Positions 28,301 to 36,980 of a stretch of 64,000 nt of DNA are shown in pieces. The DNA comes from Campylorhamphus procurvoides. Taxonomy: Eukaryota > Chordata > Aves > Passeriformes > Dendrocolaptidae. The position numbers were made by a program, and so were the translations under genes. The stretch is taken from the NCBI GenBank assembly GCA_013396655.1, contig WBMV01006658.1:1-64000 (forward strand), in the 5' to 3' direction. Positions within the stretch are counted from its first letter, which is position 1. Every line of letters starts with the position of its first letter. The notes below the pieces were generated by a model that saw only the letters and a list, made by a program, of their open reading frames with translations, had not been told where the DNA came from and ran no database searches.

Positions 28301-31300
28301 ATGCTGGTGCTTGAAAATTATGCATGATGCAAATCTGGAAGCTTTGTTCATCTTAATTTTTTTCCACCAATAATTTAGTGGGCTTCACTTCCATAATGAC
28401 AGGAAGTTATTTTGAAGGATTATATCTTAATATTTAGTAGTTATTTAGATCTGTATGGACACTGGCTACTGTTCTCCTGAAAACTAGAATTGTATAATAC
28501 AGTACTGGGATCAAACCTGTTGGGCAGAACAAAGCTCAGTTCAAGCTTCTATTTCAAATAGATGCAAGTGCTCTTTTTATCTGCTGTGAGAGGCTTATTA
28601 TCCACAACCTCATTAACGTTTTTGAAAATACTTCTCTGCATAAATGCAATGAATTCTTGCTGCCTTTATTTTCTGTATAAAATTAGATGTTCGTTTAATA
28701 GTTACTAACTGGATATAAAACTGTATTTTGTGTTCCTAGGTGATTAAACAGGATGGTTCAAAAGGAATTGTACACATTTACTTGTTCACACCAGAGAGTT
28801 TCCCAGACATGGATCAAAGCATCAATAGACAGATCAAAAATGCAGACTTGTGGAAGCATCAGAAAGATGTTTTCTTGAGTGTTACACCCGGTGGGACTAG
28901 CTCAACAAAAGTTGTAAGTGACAGTGTTTCAGCTCTACAGTTAGCCAGTGGGAAGCTAGAGAAGAGTTTCCCTGATTCAGCCAGAGAACCCATCAGTGGA
29001 GTGTCTACCATTGATACGCCTCCTCCGCTACCCTTGCCAAAGCCTGGCGAGCTCATGGATATCTATGTCTCAGTGGCCTGCCATCCAGGTCACTTCATTG
29101 TCCAGCCTTGGAATGAGCTAAACAATCTGTATGCCCTCATGGAAGAAATGATCTTGTACTACAGCAAGGCAGAAGAGAAACCTGTGAACATCGAAAAAAA
29201 CAAGCTGTATGCAGCTAAAATTGGAGATGAGTAAGTAGATACTTAAATTACTTAAAAACAAAATCTTTGAAAGCAAGCTTAACTCTGCTAAGCTAAGCAA
29301 GCCTAGCTTTGCTTACTCTGCATTGTTGACAAGGTGGCAGATGTCCAACGATATCTGAGAGATTAAGAGAGTAAATGAGGTTGCAGTCCCTTCATGCTTT
29401 CAGATTGTTGTTGGAACAGTTGACTTCTATTCAGCTCAATCCAGATCTGGGAAGCCTGAGATATGTTGATTAAGATCTTTTGATCATGTATTATTTTTCT
29501 GATGCCTTGACAGTGTGTGAATATGAATTCAAATTGCCTGTTCTTGTTCTCCTCCTTTTTAGGTGGTACAGGGTAATAGTAAAAGGAATTCTTAGAAATG
29601 GGTTTTTGTCAGTGTATGAGCTGGACTATGGCAAACATGAGTTTGTCAGCATTCGGAAGGTACAGCCCCTCACAGACGCATTTAGAAGATTACCTTTCCA
29701 AGCCATAACAGCTCAGCTAGCAGGTAGGTAGGAAGCATTCACAATTGTTTTTGTTAAGGTCTTACATCAGTGGGGATATCAAATGAACAGAAATGTAAAG
29801 TGGACAAAGTCAAAGGTTAGTGGTGTAATTGCTTTTTCTCTAAAGTGTACCTGCTTGCAGAAACGTCCTTAATGCATACATGTTTATGTCATCACAGTAG
29901 TTACTGCTTTTCTTATTGGCATAGGTGGTGATAATTCTGTTTTATTATTTGTTTGTTTAATTTAATGAAGCACTTTTAGTTATCATGTTTGAAAATGAAA
30001 CCTGCTTAAACTTTCCCAGCACATGTTTTTTACTGTCATAAAATTTATCATTTAATATGTGTGATATCTAATGTGCAAAGGACATGGAAATCAGAATTAA
30101 ATGGGGGGTTGGATCTTTTCCATAAGCAATTATGAAGCATGAAAGTTATGATGTATTTGTTGATAAGAACTTAATGTTCTGATTAGCCTGGTTTACATAA
30201 AGTTAGGAACCTAGAAGATGAATTTCTAGAAAAATTTTTCGTATATATCTGATCCCATTGTAATTTCCAGTTTTCCAGTGCATATTTGGAATCCAAAATT
30301 GCCTAAAATATATTGGTTTTTAAAAAACTCCACAAGAGGGGTGAGGGGTTTTAATAAGCTTAAATGAGATTAATTTCCGTTAGAATATGGGGCATAGAAA
30401 GCGTGCATACATCTGAGAGAATTAAAAAAAATAAAACTTGATCTCTCCTTGCTTCTTTTCTTTTCCCTTCTAAATTTTTCTTTGTTTTCTGCGTGGCTTT
30501 TGGATGTATGCATCTCGTCTTAGTCAGTTTCTGCTTTCTGCCACTGTTTGGTCATCACTAGTCTAGATTTCAGTCACAGAATATGCTTGTTGGAAGTGAC
30601 AGGCCACAGGGTTGGTGCTCTGATCCTGGGTTGCCTTGTGTGGATCTGCTTTCCTGCATGGCCTCAGTGTGACCTTGGGGGTTGCTTTAACCTAGTGATG
30701 ATGGATGTGTTATCAGCAGGCTCGGGTCCTGGGAGTGCAATGCTGTAAGGAGGCTGATTTCTAGCTGTGCCTGCCTTCTGGGGTAGTACAGGATCCAGCT
30801 GAGCAACCCTGCAAGTCATCCACTTTTCCTGTTTCACAGAGTCCCCCAAGTAGCTAGTTAAGTTTGCCTCTGACGCGCTTCATATTATTAAAGCAGGGCA
30901 GCTGAGCCTGGAAGACTGGTAATTATTGCCTTGCTTTTCTTCCACTTTTCTCTCTCTGTTTTCATGTCTCCTACATCTTAGTTTCTGGTCTGCTTCCTTG
31001 TAAAATCCCATTTGCTTCCACAGCAGCCTTTCCTAGCATTAATTACCCCTTCTAAAGTGTTGATTAACTGTTGGCTTCCAATTCCTTCTGTAATCTGCAG
31101 GCAGCTGTGTTCCTGTATTGTCCTGTTGGTAGCAAGCTGCTGCTACTAGTAGAAGCAAAGTATTGTCACTTTGCTGTTTTGCTTCTTTTACCCACAAGCT
31201 GTTTTTTGTGTATTCCTACATGACATTTGAGCCCCTCTGTGTAAACGTTGTACACCAAGAGTGGTCTGGGGAGACTGAATCCCAAGTCTGCATGAACCAC

Positions 31301-32159
31301 TTCTTTCTAAGTAGTTTACAGCAATATTAAAAAACCTGTTTCGGTTCTAGCAGACGTGATTTTGTGGGATTTTGAGACTTTGCTCTTACTTTGACTTTGC
31401 TCTGAAAAAAATAAGAGCGGTTGTGAGTCATTGAGGCAGCATTTCTCTTCAACTCTGCCCTCTGCAGATCTAGTTTGGGACTTGAAGGTTTGACAGACAT
31501 TTTAGTAGATGATGCTGCTTTGAGATGAAGAAAACTTAATCTAAAGCAAGGCCAACAGGACAAATAATTTCAGCACTCTCAGGCTGAAGACAAAGTTGAT
31601 TTTGAAAGGAAATTTCAAAAACGTTCCTGATATGCCTTGATCATGCAAGGCAGCTGATACACTTTGCATTGCTCAGTGAGTCAGTGCATTTGCCTTTCAT
31701 TTTCCATATCTTTAGACTTCAAGAAAAAAATCAATGTCTTAGTCTATGTAATAATTAAGCTTGTTTGTGTGGGAGATGAGTGATCTTATGTTTCTCTTCT
31801 AGAATTAAGTTGCATTCATTAGCACTTTAACATCTGTTTTTTCAAGAATTTAAGCACACTCCACTTCTTTATAAACTTAATAATTCAGGTTGATCTCGTC
31901 TATAAATGACTTTCTGTTCTGCTTTACATTTGTCCTAGGAGTGAAAAACCAGCAGTGGTCAGAAGAGGCATCAATAGTGTTCCGGAATCTTGTAGAGAAG
32001 AAACCCTTTGTGGCACAGATACAGGCAGTTAATGAAAGCCCTAACTCTTGGGATAGAAAAATAGTGACTTTTCTTGTGGACACATCTCTTCCACATATTG
32101 ATACATGGATTCATGATTTTGTATCACAGAGTCTTGTGGAATTTTCAAAGGGTGATTAA
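4266..32159 (+). CDS. TDRD7: TDRD7, tudor domain-containing protein 7 (5'-partial, 13 exons in window)
   Basis: Spliced coding region: 4266-4351, 5469-5686, 17460-18040, 21741-21927, 23450-23561, 24431-24633, 24768-24902, 26544-26627, 26780-26914, 27250-27360, 28740-29230, 29563-29723 and 31939-32159. All phases join, giving about 907 residues plus TAA. Window residues: LOTUS/OST-HTH 2 at about 49-108, LOTUS 3 at about 161-226, then three extended Tudor regions around 331-396, 517-590 and 774-836. The human protein is about 1,098 residues, so about 190 N-terminal residues, including LOTUS 1 and the start, lie left of the window. Known family role: TDRD7 is a scaffold of germ granules/chromatoid bodies, acts in spermatogenesis, retrotransposon silencing and lens mRNA regulation, and its loss causes cataract and male sterility. 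LOTUS domains bind Vasa-type helicases or RNA, and Tudor domains bind methylated arginine. Introns 3 and 4 of the window use GC donors. Identity rests on protein similarity recalled over the whole length. Confidence 0.96.
4352..5468 (+). other. TDRD7: TDRD7 intron between exons W1 and W2
   Basis: 1.1-kb intron, unique-looking A/T-rich sequence, nothing else recognised. Confidence 0.8.
5469..5686 (+). CDS. TDRD7: TDRD7 exon W2 (LOTUS/OST-HTH domain 2)
   Basis: Acceptor GAACAG at 5463-5468 and donor GTAAGT at 5687. Encodes window residues 29-101. After a Ser/Pro-rich start, the LOTUS fold begins near [19 protein letters not shown] and runs through [19 protein letters not shown] to NWPHVCT, the same arrangement as the second LOTUS domain of mammalian TDRD7. 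The domain's last strand continues in the next exon, 11.8 kb away. Phase 0 exit. Confidence 0.95.
5811..5828 (+). repeat. Poly(A) tract, 18 bases
   Basis: Uninterrupted A18 about 125 bp into the long TDRD7 intron. No gene-like or retrocopy sequence precedes it, so it looks like a plain homopolymer. Confidence 0.95.
9210..9460 (-). mobile_element. CR1 LINE 3'UTR fragment
   Basis: On the - strand it reads as a CR1-type 3' tail, including the phrases for a lone hairpin-like 'GGTCAGGCAATTGGACTAGG' segment and 'GATCCCTTCTGACTGGAAT' at the end. It directly follows, on the same strand, the endonuclease-coding fragment at 9461-9980, so the reverse-transcriptase part in between is missing. Old and inactive. 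Confidence 0.7.
9461..9980 (-). pseudogene. CR1 ORF2 endonuclease-domain remnant
   Basis: The - strand, with several frame changes, encodes recognisable pieces of the avian CR1 endonuclease in order: [19 protein letters not shown], then [20 protein letters not shown], then VVCYRWPS and [20 protein letters not shown] followed by [11 protein letters not shown]. The catalytic GDFN motif reads GDFH. An undetermined base is at 9694. Stops and frameshifts show it is dead. It lies in the long TDRD7 intron. Confidence 0.85.
9975..10600 (-). pseudogene. CR1 reverse-transcriptase C-terminus and 3' end
   Basis: The - strand encodes [40 protein letters not shown] and [20 protein letters not shown], the characteristic end of CR1 ORF2. 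The 3' untranslated part runs to about 9975, where it abuts the endonuclease remnant of a different CR1 copy. Two CR1 copies of the same orientation are therefore stacked or nested here. Confidence 0.85.
10600..11170. repeat. Probable old interspersed repeat, family not identified
   Basis: Positions such as 10640-10730 and 10960-11030 have the wording of dispersed avian repeats as I recall them, and the stretch continues directly from the CR1 fragment, but I cannot name the family or its orientation. No coding potential is visible. Confidence 0.3.
11710..12080 (-). mobile_element. CR1 LINE 3' fragment
   Basis: Reads on the + strand as a reverse-oriented CR1 3' end: GTTTGGGTTGG near 11720, a CCACCTAGTTCCAACCCCCC block near 11750, TTGCTCAGAGCCCCATCCAG near 11801, CACCTCTCTGGGAAACCTG, TAGGTACTGGAAGCCTGCTG near 12010 and TTCTCCAGGGAGAACA. 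Moderately diverged. Confidence 0.9.
14531..14560 (-). mobile_element. Short CR1 3'-terminal fragment, reverse orientation
   Basis: AGAATCATGGAGTCACTAAG followed by GTTGGACAGG matches the extreme 3' end of CR1 in reverse orientation. It stops abruptly against the forward-oriented CR1 fragment that starts at about 14561. Confidence 0.5.
14561..14832 (+). mobile_element. CR1 LINE 3' fragment
   Basis: Forward CR1 3' end with the phrases GATATTAGGAAAAGGTTCTT, CACCCAGAGGGTG, TGACTCTTGGAGATGGTCCT and TTGTGGGTCCCTTCTAACTC, ending in the decaying ATTCTATGAT-type tail repeats (14803-14832). About 40 bp is missing after CACCCAGAGGGTG relative to the usual element. Confidence 0.88.
15343..15355 (+). 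repeat. Poly(T) tract, 13 bases
   Basis: Homopolymer in the long TDRD7 intron, with no flanking element recognised. Confidence 0.9.
17460..18040 (+). CDS. TDRD7: TDRD7 exon W3 (LOTUS domain 3 and linker)
   Basis: Acceptor TTCCAAG at 17453-17459. The largest TDRD7 exon here (581 nt, window residues 102-294). It finishes LOTUS 2 (DGLLYPAKK), then a Ser/Lys/Gln linker, then LOTUS 3 from [18 protein letters not shown] to the RRAILYAK strand, then an acidic linker to LKNTNEVLI. It ends ATT AG followed by GCAAGT. The only join that keeps the conserved Arg-Tyr-Val-Gly sequence uses this GC as the donor. Reading on into the intron adds 15 codons and then a stop at 18084-18086. Confidence 0.96.
18041..18046 (+). 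promoter_or_regulatory. TDRD7: GC splice donor of TDRD7 intron after exon W3
   Basis: The sequence is AG/GCAAGT. Apart from C in place of T at intron position 2, it matches the donor consensus perfectly, as is typical of genuine GC-AG introns. The next exon begins at 21741 after CTGTAG, and the split codon AG+G gives Arg. No GT near this point restores the frame. Confidence 0.85.
18041..21740 (+). other. TDRD7: TDRD7 GC-AG intron 1 (3.7 kb)
   Basis: Starts GCAAGT and ends CTGTAG. A/T-rich, with no repeat family or exon recognised. Confidence 0.85.
21741..21927 (+). CDS. TDRD7: TDRD7 exon W4 (first half of Tudor region 1)
   Basis: Acceptor AACTGTAG at 21733-21740. Encodes [17 protein letters not shown], then [19 protein letters not shown] and ends at NRIK (window residues 296-357). 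The pattern of hydrophobic strand, acidic turn, then W343 followed by VRAQ is the standard start of a Tudor barrel, with W343 a likely cage residue. The exon exits in phase 0 directly before GCAAGC, a second GC donor. Reading through the donor adds 29 residues and then a stop at 22015-22017. Confidence 0.96.
21928..21933 (+). promoter_or_regulatory. TDRD7: GC splice donor of TDRD7 intron after exon W4
   Basis: The junction reads AAG/GCAAGC. The following exon starts in phase 0 at 23450 (VRYVD), so the codon for Lys must end at 21927. A GT at 21934 would break the reading frame. This is the second GC-AG intron in a row, flanking the same exon. Confidence 0.83.
21928..23449 (+). other. TDRD7: TDRD7 GC-AG intron 2 (1.5 kb)
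   Basis: Starts GCAAGC and ends TTTTTAG. Nothing else recognised. Confidence 0.83.
23450..23561 (+). CDS. TDRD7: TDRD7 exon W5 (second half of Tudor barrel 1)
   Basis: Acceptor TTTTTAG at 23443-23449, donor GTAAGA at 23562. Encodes [20 protein letters not shown] and continues to the [13 protein letters not shown] motif that closes extended Tudor units. The usual YVDYG motif reads YVDHG here: His363 (codon 23465-23467) stands where an aromatic cage residue is expected. The intron to the next exon is 869 bp. Confidence 0.95.
24431..24633 (+). CDS. TDRD7: TDRD7 exon W6 (SN-like part of extended Tudor 1)
   Basis: Acceptor CTTACAG at 24424-24430, donor GTACAA at 24634. Encodes [19 protein letters not shown], then [18 protein letters not shown] and ends at LELHLQ (window residues 396-462). 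The [18 protein letters not shown] stretch is nearly unchanged from mammalian TDRD7 and is one of the strongest identifiers. The next intron is only 134 bp. Confidence 0.96.
24768..24902 (+). CDS. TDRD7: TDRD7 exon W7 (start of Tudor region 2 unit)
   Basis: Acceptor GTTGCAG at 24761-24767, donor GTAAGT at 24903. Exactly 45 codons in phase 0: [20 protein letters not shown] followed by [22 protein letters not shown] (window residues 463-507). It has the staphylococcal-nuclease-like strand and the helix that precede the second Tudor barrel. Confidence 0.95.
24903..26543 (+). other. TDRD7: TDRD7 intron between exons W7 and W8
   Basis: 1.6-kb GT-AG intron with no recognised content. Confidence 0.85.
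26544..26627 (+). CDS. TDRD7: TDRD7 exon W8 (Tudor 2, first strands)
   Basis: Acceptor TTTGCAG at 26537-26543, donor GTAAGA at 26628. Short 28-codon exon in phase 0 carrying [21 protein letters not shown]531 is the likely first cage residue of the second Tudor barrel. The sequence corresponds to human [20 protein letters not shown]. Confidence 0.94.
26780..26914 (+). CDS. TDRD7: TDRD7 exon W9 (Tudor 2, later strands)
   Basis: Acceptor CTTTCAG at 26773-26779, donor GTATGA at 26915. It has 45 codons in phase 0 with [20 protein letters not shown] and then [19 protein letters not shown]. The VDYG-type motif is FMDTG, without the second aromatic. The recalled human protein has a similar non-aromatic version (FLDSG), so this Tudor probably does not bind methylarginine in the classical way. 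The following intron is 335 bp. Confidence 0.95.
27250..27360 (+). CDS. TDRD7: TDRD7 exon W10 (end of Tudor 2 unit)
   Basis: Acceptor TTCTTAG at 27243-27249, donor GTAAAT at 27361. It has 37 codons in phase 0: [20 protein letters not shown] and [17 protein letters not shown]. It matches the mammalian [22 protein letters not shown] segment very closely. Confidence 0.96.
27361..28739 (+). other. TDRD7: TDRD7 intron between exons W10 and W11
   Basis: 1.4-kb A/T-rich GT-AG intron with no recognised content. Confidence 0.85.
28740..29230 (+). CDS. TDRD7: TDRD7 exon W11 (linker with proline motif and start of Tudor 3)
   Basis: Acceptor TTCCTAG at 28733-28739, donor GTAAGT at 29231. Window residues 618-780. 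It opens with the SN-like strand [14 protein letters not shown] and the conserved [14 protein letters not shown] block, continues through a variable Ser-rich linker to [11 protein letters not shown] (residues 711-721), then [16 protein letters not shown] and a helix LMEEMILYY that lead into the third Tudor. The human linker differs in sequence and has a less regular proline run. The split codon GA+G gives Glu781. The following intron is 332 bp. Confidence 0.96.
29563..29723 (+). CDS. TDRD7: TDRD7 exon W12 (Tudor barrel 3)
   Basis: Acceptor CTTTTTAG at 29555-29562, donor GTAGGT at 29724. Encodes [36 protein letters not shown] and [12 protein letters not shown] (residues 782-834). Of the three Tudors in this protein it has the most complete aromatic set (W782/Y783, Y799, Y803 in ELDYG), so it is the best candidate for methylarginine binding. 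Confidence 0.97.
29724..31938 (+). other. TDRD7: Last TDRD7 intron (2.2 kb)
   Basis: GT-AG intron. GC content rises in 30550-30860, but no exon or repeat family is recognised there. Confidence 0.85.
31939..32159 (+). CDS. TDRD7: TDRD7 last coding exon W13
   Basis: Acceptor TGTCCTAG at 31931-31938. It has 72 residues and then TAA at 32157-32159: [31 protein letters not shown], a [19 protein letters not shown] strand and helix, and the end LVEFSKGD. It aligns with the recalled mammalian C-terminus that ends ELSKVN. In mammals the C-terminal third of TDRD7 is the CABLES1-interacting region. Confidence 0.97.
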
Positions 32160-32415
32160 TCATCACTTCTGAAACGTAGCAGCTTAGCAATAAGTAACAG
32201 GCTTTGAAGAGAAATATAACTACTACATGGCCTTGAAGACATAATGGGGATAAAACTGAAAAATCTGTGTTTGTTTAACAAGTTTGGTTTCTGTTGACTT
32301 CAGTTGACTTTCTGAAAATTTTCATGTTGTTTACCCTTGTAATGCTAGAATATTTGGGTTAAAATATTTAAAAAGTTGTTTATCAATAAAACAATGGTGA
32401 CTTTTGTTTTTGTGA
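32160..32415 (+). terminator. TDRD7: TDRD7 3'UTR and poly(A) signal
   Basis: About 230-250 nt of A/T-rich non-coding sequence follows the stop. A canonical AATAAA lies at 32385-32390, with a T/G-rich element (CTTTTGTTTTTGTG) at 32401-32414 as the probable downstream processing element. Cleavage is expected near 32400-32410. No other AATAAA occurs between the stop codon and this one. Confidence 0.8.
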
Positions 32416-35400
32416 TCATTCCCTAATTTTGGAGGGGTTTTTTTATCTCATAGCTATTACTCAGAGCCACTACTGCATCATCCTCCCTTTAGTGAACATT
32501 TTTATTACTTGTGAAACATGGAAGCAGTCCTCAATATTTCTGAATGTATTGTCAGAGATACACATTGTTGGTGAGCTTTTCCCCCTTCCTTCACTTAACA
32601 AGTATCCCTTGTTTGGGATACTGCATTTGTGGGGCCTAACATTCACAGAAAGGTTTGCAGTTGTGTGCTTATTAGTCTGTGTGCTGTTCTTTAGCAGTGA
32701 TACCACTTTTCTGAATTCTCTCCTCTCCCCTCCTCACCCCATGCCCCTGACTGGTTGCTAAATTTGAAGCACTTCTTTCCCACTCTTTTGATAGCTTGTT
32801 TTCCTGTTTGCTTCTGGGAAGCTTTAAAGGACTGCTCCCTGGAGACAGGAGCAAGCAGTGTCCTATAAGCACATGGATGGATACTTAAAATCCTTTGAAC
32901 ACAGTATTTTTGGCCTACATTAGAAACTACTTCATTGTTGGCTGCAGAAGTATTTAGAGGACATGTAGATATGATTGTATTTCATAGTCTGATGCTAGAT
33001 TTGAGTTTCTTGCTGTAGTTCCTTCAGATTGTTAAGCACAGCATTAAAGCTTCACTTGGCAAATGCCAGCAATGAGATTTTTTTACTGTTGTGCATAGTT
33101 GTATAATATTTTTAGTAGTACACAAGCTGAGCTAAGAAATTCTGCATTAATGCTGTTAATAATTAATAATAAGTAATGCTCCATTAATACTGAAGTCCAC
33201 ATAGACTGCTTTGTATGCAGGTACAGCAGAGTGCAGGCTAACTGATGAGCAAACCCAGGGGCATTACTCTCCATGTGAATTGTTTTATGGATGCGTGGGG
33301 CATACACCCACCCCTAAGTTATTAACACAATGCTGCATTCAGTTCATGTACTGTATTCAGAGAGGCTGCACTGAGATATCTCTCCATCCCCACTATGCAG
33401 TACAACCCCTGTCTTCAGTGTCTCCATTACTAGCCCATTACAGTACTCCGTAATGACAGGTACTCTGCTGTCACTACTGTCCTCTTACGCTGACTGTGAT
33501 TGCAGCTGCAGAACTATGATTTTACACCCACTTTAAGTGTTACTCACTCACCCCTCTGACCACCCCATAAGATTCTCTGACAGATCTGCTAGTTGACCTG
33601 CTAGTGCTCTTTGAGTACATTTTGTGCTCTGCTTTGAAAAAAGCACAGAAGGTATTGCCTATGAACTATATTGAACGCTTTGAGTTTGCTGGAGTTTCCA
33701 AACCATGAAATAGCATAATTAGTAGTTAGTCTGCGGTTCCTAGGAAGCATTAGACTGCCCTGTGTAAGTTGTTCACTCAGAATGCTGCATGGTTTTTTAA
33801 CTTCAGTTTCTCCGCAGTCTGTGTTCCCCGGTGGTTGTGAATGGTTTCTCTGCTTTCAGGAATGCACGGCACTTCACCAGGGTTGCTTCCATGGCCTGTG
33901 TCTGTATCCAGCAGGTGGTGGAGTTACACTTTCACGTTATCTTTCCATGCTGGCAGTTGTTAGAAAGGCCTCCACTGGAAATCTGCAGGCAGTTCCTGAG
34001 CATTGTCCTACAGGAAAGAAGTGGATTATTCACAGAGAATTCAGAGGAAAGCAAGAACAATGGAAATGTAGATAGTCTGGTTTAAATAGTAGGATTTGCA
34101 GTTAGTCTGGACAGAAGGCGGCTATGGAGGGGAACACTGTCAGAAGTTTTCACTGACAACTGTTCTTACATGTAGGTAAAATAAGGTGTGTAAAAGCTTG
34201 AATTGCAGAAAGGTGAGTTTAGATTAGGTGTCACATCATCTTTCTAAAGAGAAGGGGAAGGCCTGGAAATTCTCTGGAGCTCCAGTTTTATTATAAATAC
34301 CAAAACCGTGTAGGATGTATCTGCAGAAGCCCAGCTGATCCTCCCTTGGAATGTGTAATTCTTGGAACCCTACCCAAGATAACTTTCCAACCAAAAAAAT
34401 AGAATGCAGATTTGTTAGACATGTTTTGTGGATCACTGTGAATCTTAAAAAATGGAAACTAAGCATTCATTACCTAGGGGAAACATATGATGCTGTAATA
34501 ACTAAAACAAAGCAGAGCTCTTACTTTCCCAAGGCTGTGAACAATTAGCACTTCCAAACGATGTCTGTTCTGTTTATTCCATCTCAGCTGTATTTTGTTA
34601 CATTTACAAAGTTAAAGTTTACCTGTTTTCATCTCCCAGTATGTTCACCCTGTGTCATTTTGAGGAACTCTATTTTGTCAGAGAAAACGTGAGAACCTTC
34701 TTTGCCATCCCAAAATGAATTCTTATGTTGAAGGTTTCCACTCCTAGACTCCTCTTTCCCCGTTGGGAAGAATTTTGTTGCAAAGATCTTTTGTTTCTGT
34801 GTTTTCCCCACACTCACCCTTTGTCCTCACAGTTGTGCATCAGGCAAACCTTGGAAAGACCCTACATGGTCATGTCCTGATTGTATTGGACAAGAAAAGT
34901 GAGGAATCATGGAGTGAAAAAACCCTCACTTTAGATCTTCATAAAGCTTGAAAGCTTCCTTTTGTATTCTTTTGTTCTCTGCTGATATTTTCAGATTGGA
35001 CTGGAAGTCTTAAACAGGAGAATTGCCCTGCTCTGTAAAGTTAGAACTTGGCTAGGGCAGGAGTAGCTTGTAATCTGAGTAGATAAGCTTAGAGCATGCT
35101 GAGCCACTTCCCCAAGAACCTAGGTGTAGCTGGAGTTAGTGAAACTTGGTGTCTTGTGAGAAGTGCTGCACAGTGCATTTTACTTGCACAATTCATTGCT
35201 GCAGTGTGTCATGGCAGGCAGATAAAAGTGTAAGTATCACTGATACACTGAAAATCAATGTGCTGAGAAGCTGTGTTAATGTCTTGCCTGACGGAGACAG
35301 GCTGGGTGCATTCTAAGGAGACTCTGGCACTCACCTTGGATGAGCTTCTGGTACACACCATGCTAGATATGACAGCAGCCAGATGGGATAAAAGATAAGT

Positions 35401-36319
35401 GGCTATGTATCTTATAGTGTAAAACCAATGTGGCCTTGTAGGGAAGCTTGGTGGTGCCAGCGGATCCCTTCCTGAGCAGCTCACAGCTGGCACACCTTGA
35501 GAAAGGCAGCTGGTAAATAACCACTGGTGTCGAGGTTTACCTGGTCTGGAACCAGTCAGGCTGCTTCATCTTGAACAAGTGCTGGCATTTAGGGGAACTA
35601 GGTGGTTTCTAAGTGCCCTTTTCTCTCCTGCCAGCAGCTGGGATGATGCCGGTGACCTGGGCCGTAATTGTGCTTACCTCGACGAGGCACACACTGAATC
35701 CAGTGCTTGGCAGGGCCCCCATTTGTATTTTTCATTTGGCCTAGCCGTGAGCAGTATTTCCAGGCTGACTTCAGATCTTTCTCTGAACACCATGGGAAAT
35801 GGAACGTCAGGGCCAGCCAGGTCAGCCATATGACAAACCATGCAAAAAGAGCAAGGTACCATCTCATGGAGGCTGGGAGCATTTTTGGATGAAAGTCATC
35901 TCTTGGTCTGGGAAGTATGGGGCTGGAGAAGCATTCAGATCGACTGCCCTCCTCTGGTAGATCTGGGACCTTCTCCACTCTTGGCTTGTGGCTCTTGGTG
36001 GAGTGCGGAGAGCAGAGATAAAGAGGAGCTTGGGGCTGGCACCTTGTCGGAGATTCGGTAAAAAATTACTACAGGACAAATCCATGGGGCTTTACAGTGA
36101 TTCGAAGGTGAGACAGGGGAAATGAGGTTTGGCAGCAACATCAGAACTATTGACACCGTAAGATTAGAAGGCAGCAATTCTGGGCTGATGGCAGACTTGG
36201 AGCTGCTCTAGGTAGGAGATGGCTGTCACTGGATTTATGGAGAGAATTGACAGGGAGTAGAGTAAGGCAGGATTAGTAGGTGCATTGATACAGAGGGTGT
36301 TTATAGGGTAGTAGCTTTT
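32416..36319. other. Intergenic region downstream of TDRD7
   Basis: About 3.9 kb without a supported gene. It contains the E-box/GATA cluster at 35380-35399. Short open frames here lack family features, codon bias and splice context. Confidence 0.6.
35380..35399 (+). promoter_or_regulatory. E-box plus paired GATA sites (possible erythroid element)
   Basis: CAGATG (35380-35385), GATA (35387-35390) and GATAAG (35394-35399) lie within 20 bp, with 8 bp between the E-box and the second GATA. This is close to the TAL1/GATA1 composite arrangement. A further AGATAAG is at 35081-35087. TMOD1 is strongly expressed in erythroid cells, which makes the placement upstream of the candidate promoter suggestive, but motifs this short occur by chance. 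Confidence 0.25.
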
Positions 36320-36716
36320 ACAGAGCGCCCATGCTTGCGGCCGCAGGTTCCCTGCAGTGCTGGCAGGGGAACCATCCTGCCAGAGCCCGGAGTGGCCGTG
36401 ACTTGCTCTGGCTGCGGCTTGAGAGCCCTGTGCGCTCCCCGCCCCAGCGCTGCACCGCTCCTCCCGGCAGGGAATCTTTCCAGACGCAGTCTCAGGGTGC
36501 TTTACGGGGGCCTGAGTCTCCATGAAGGTGCATGCACATCCTGTGGGGGTTCCCCAAAAGCCAGTTTGCCCTTCCTCGGCACTCCGAGGGAAGCTGCCAC
36601 GGGACAAATGGCAGGCTGCAGCGTGTCTGGATGGTTCAAAGGCAGAGACACCCTTTNCTCCGGCTCCACACGAGCAGCGGCCGCCGCCGCCCGGAGCACG
36701 CCGGACGGGGGGCACT

Positions 36717-36759
36717 GCCCGGGTGCTTGGGTCTCCCTGCCCGGGTGCTGGGTCTCCCT
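36717..36759 (+). repeat. Two-copy 22/21-bp tandem duplication
   Basis: GCCCGGGTGCTTGGGTCTCC plus CT at 36717-36738 is followed at once by a copy lacking one T at 36739-36759. It lies in the CpG-rich block. Confidence 0.85.
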
Positions 36760-36940
36760 GCATGCCTCCCTGCCGGCCCGCCCCACAGCCCGCCCCAAGA
36801 CAGCACACTTGCCTGCCTGCCGGCAGCCCTGCCCGGAGGTGGAATCGCGGAGCCGGGATGAGCGGAGCCGGCGGCGAGCGCTGCGGCAGCCCGAGGGTGC
36901 GGCGTGGGAGCGGCTGTGTCCCTGGGCCGGCAGAGAGTCC

Positions 36941-36980
36941 GGGATGGGATGGGATGGGGTGGGATGGGATGGGATGGGAG
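36941..36980 (+). repeat. GGGAT pentamer array (8 units)
   Basis: Eight consecutive 5-bp units, of which six are perfect GGGAT, one is GGGGT and the last is GGGAG. Eight G-runs of three or more on one strand separated by two bases give strong G-quadruplex potential. It sits inside the CpG-rich block. Confidence 0.9.
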
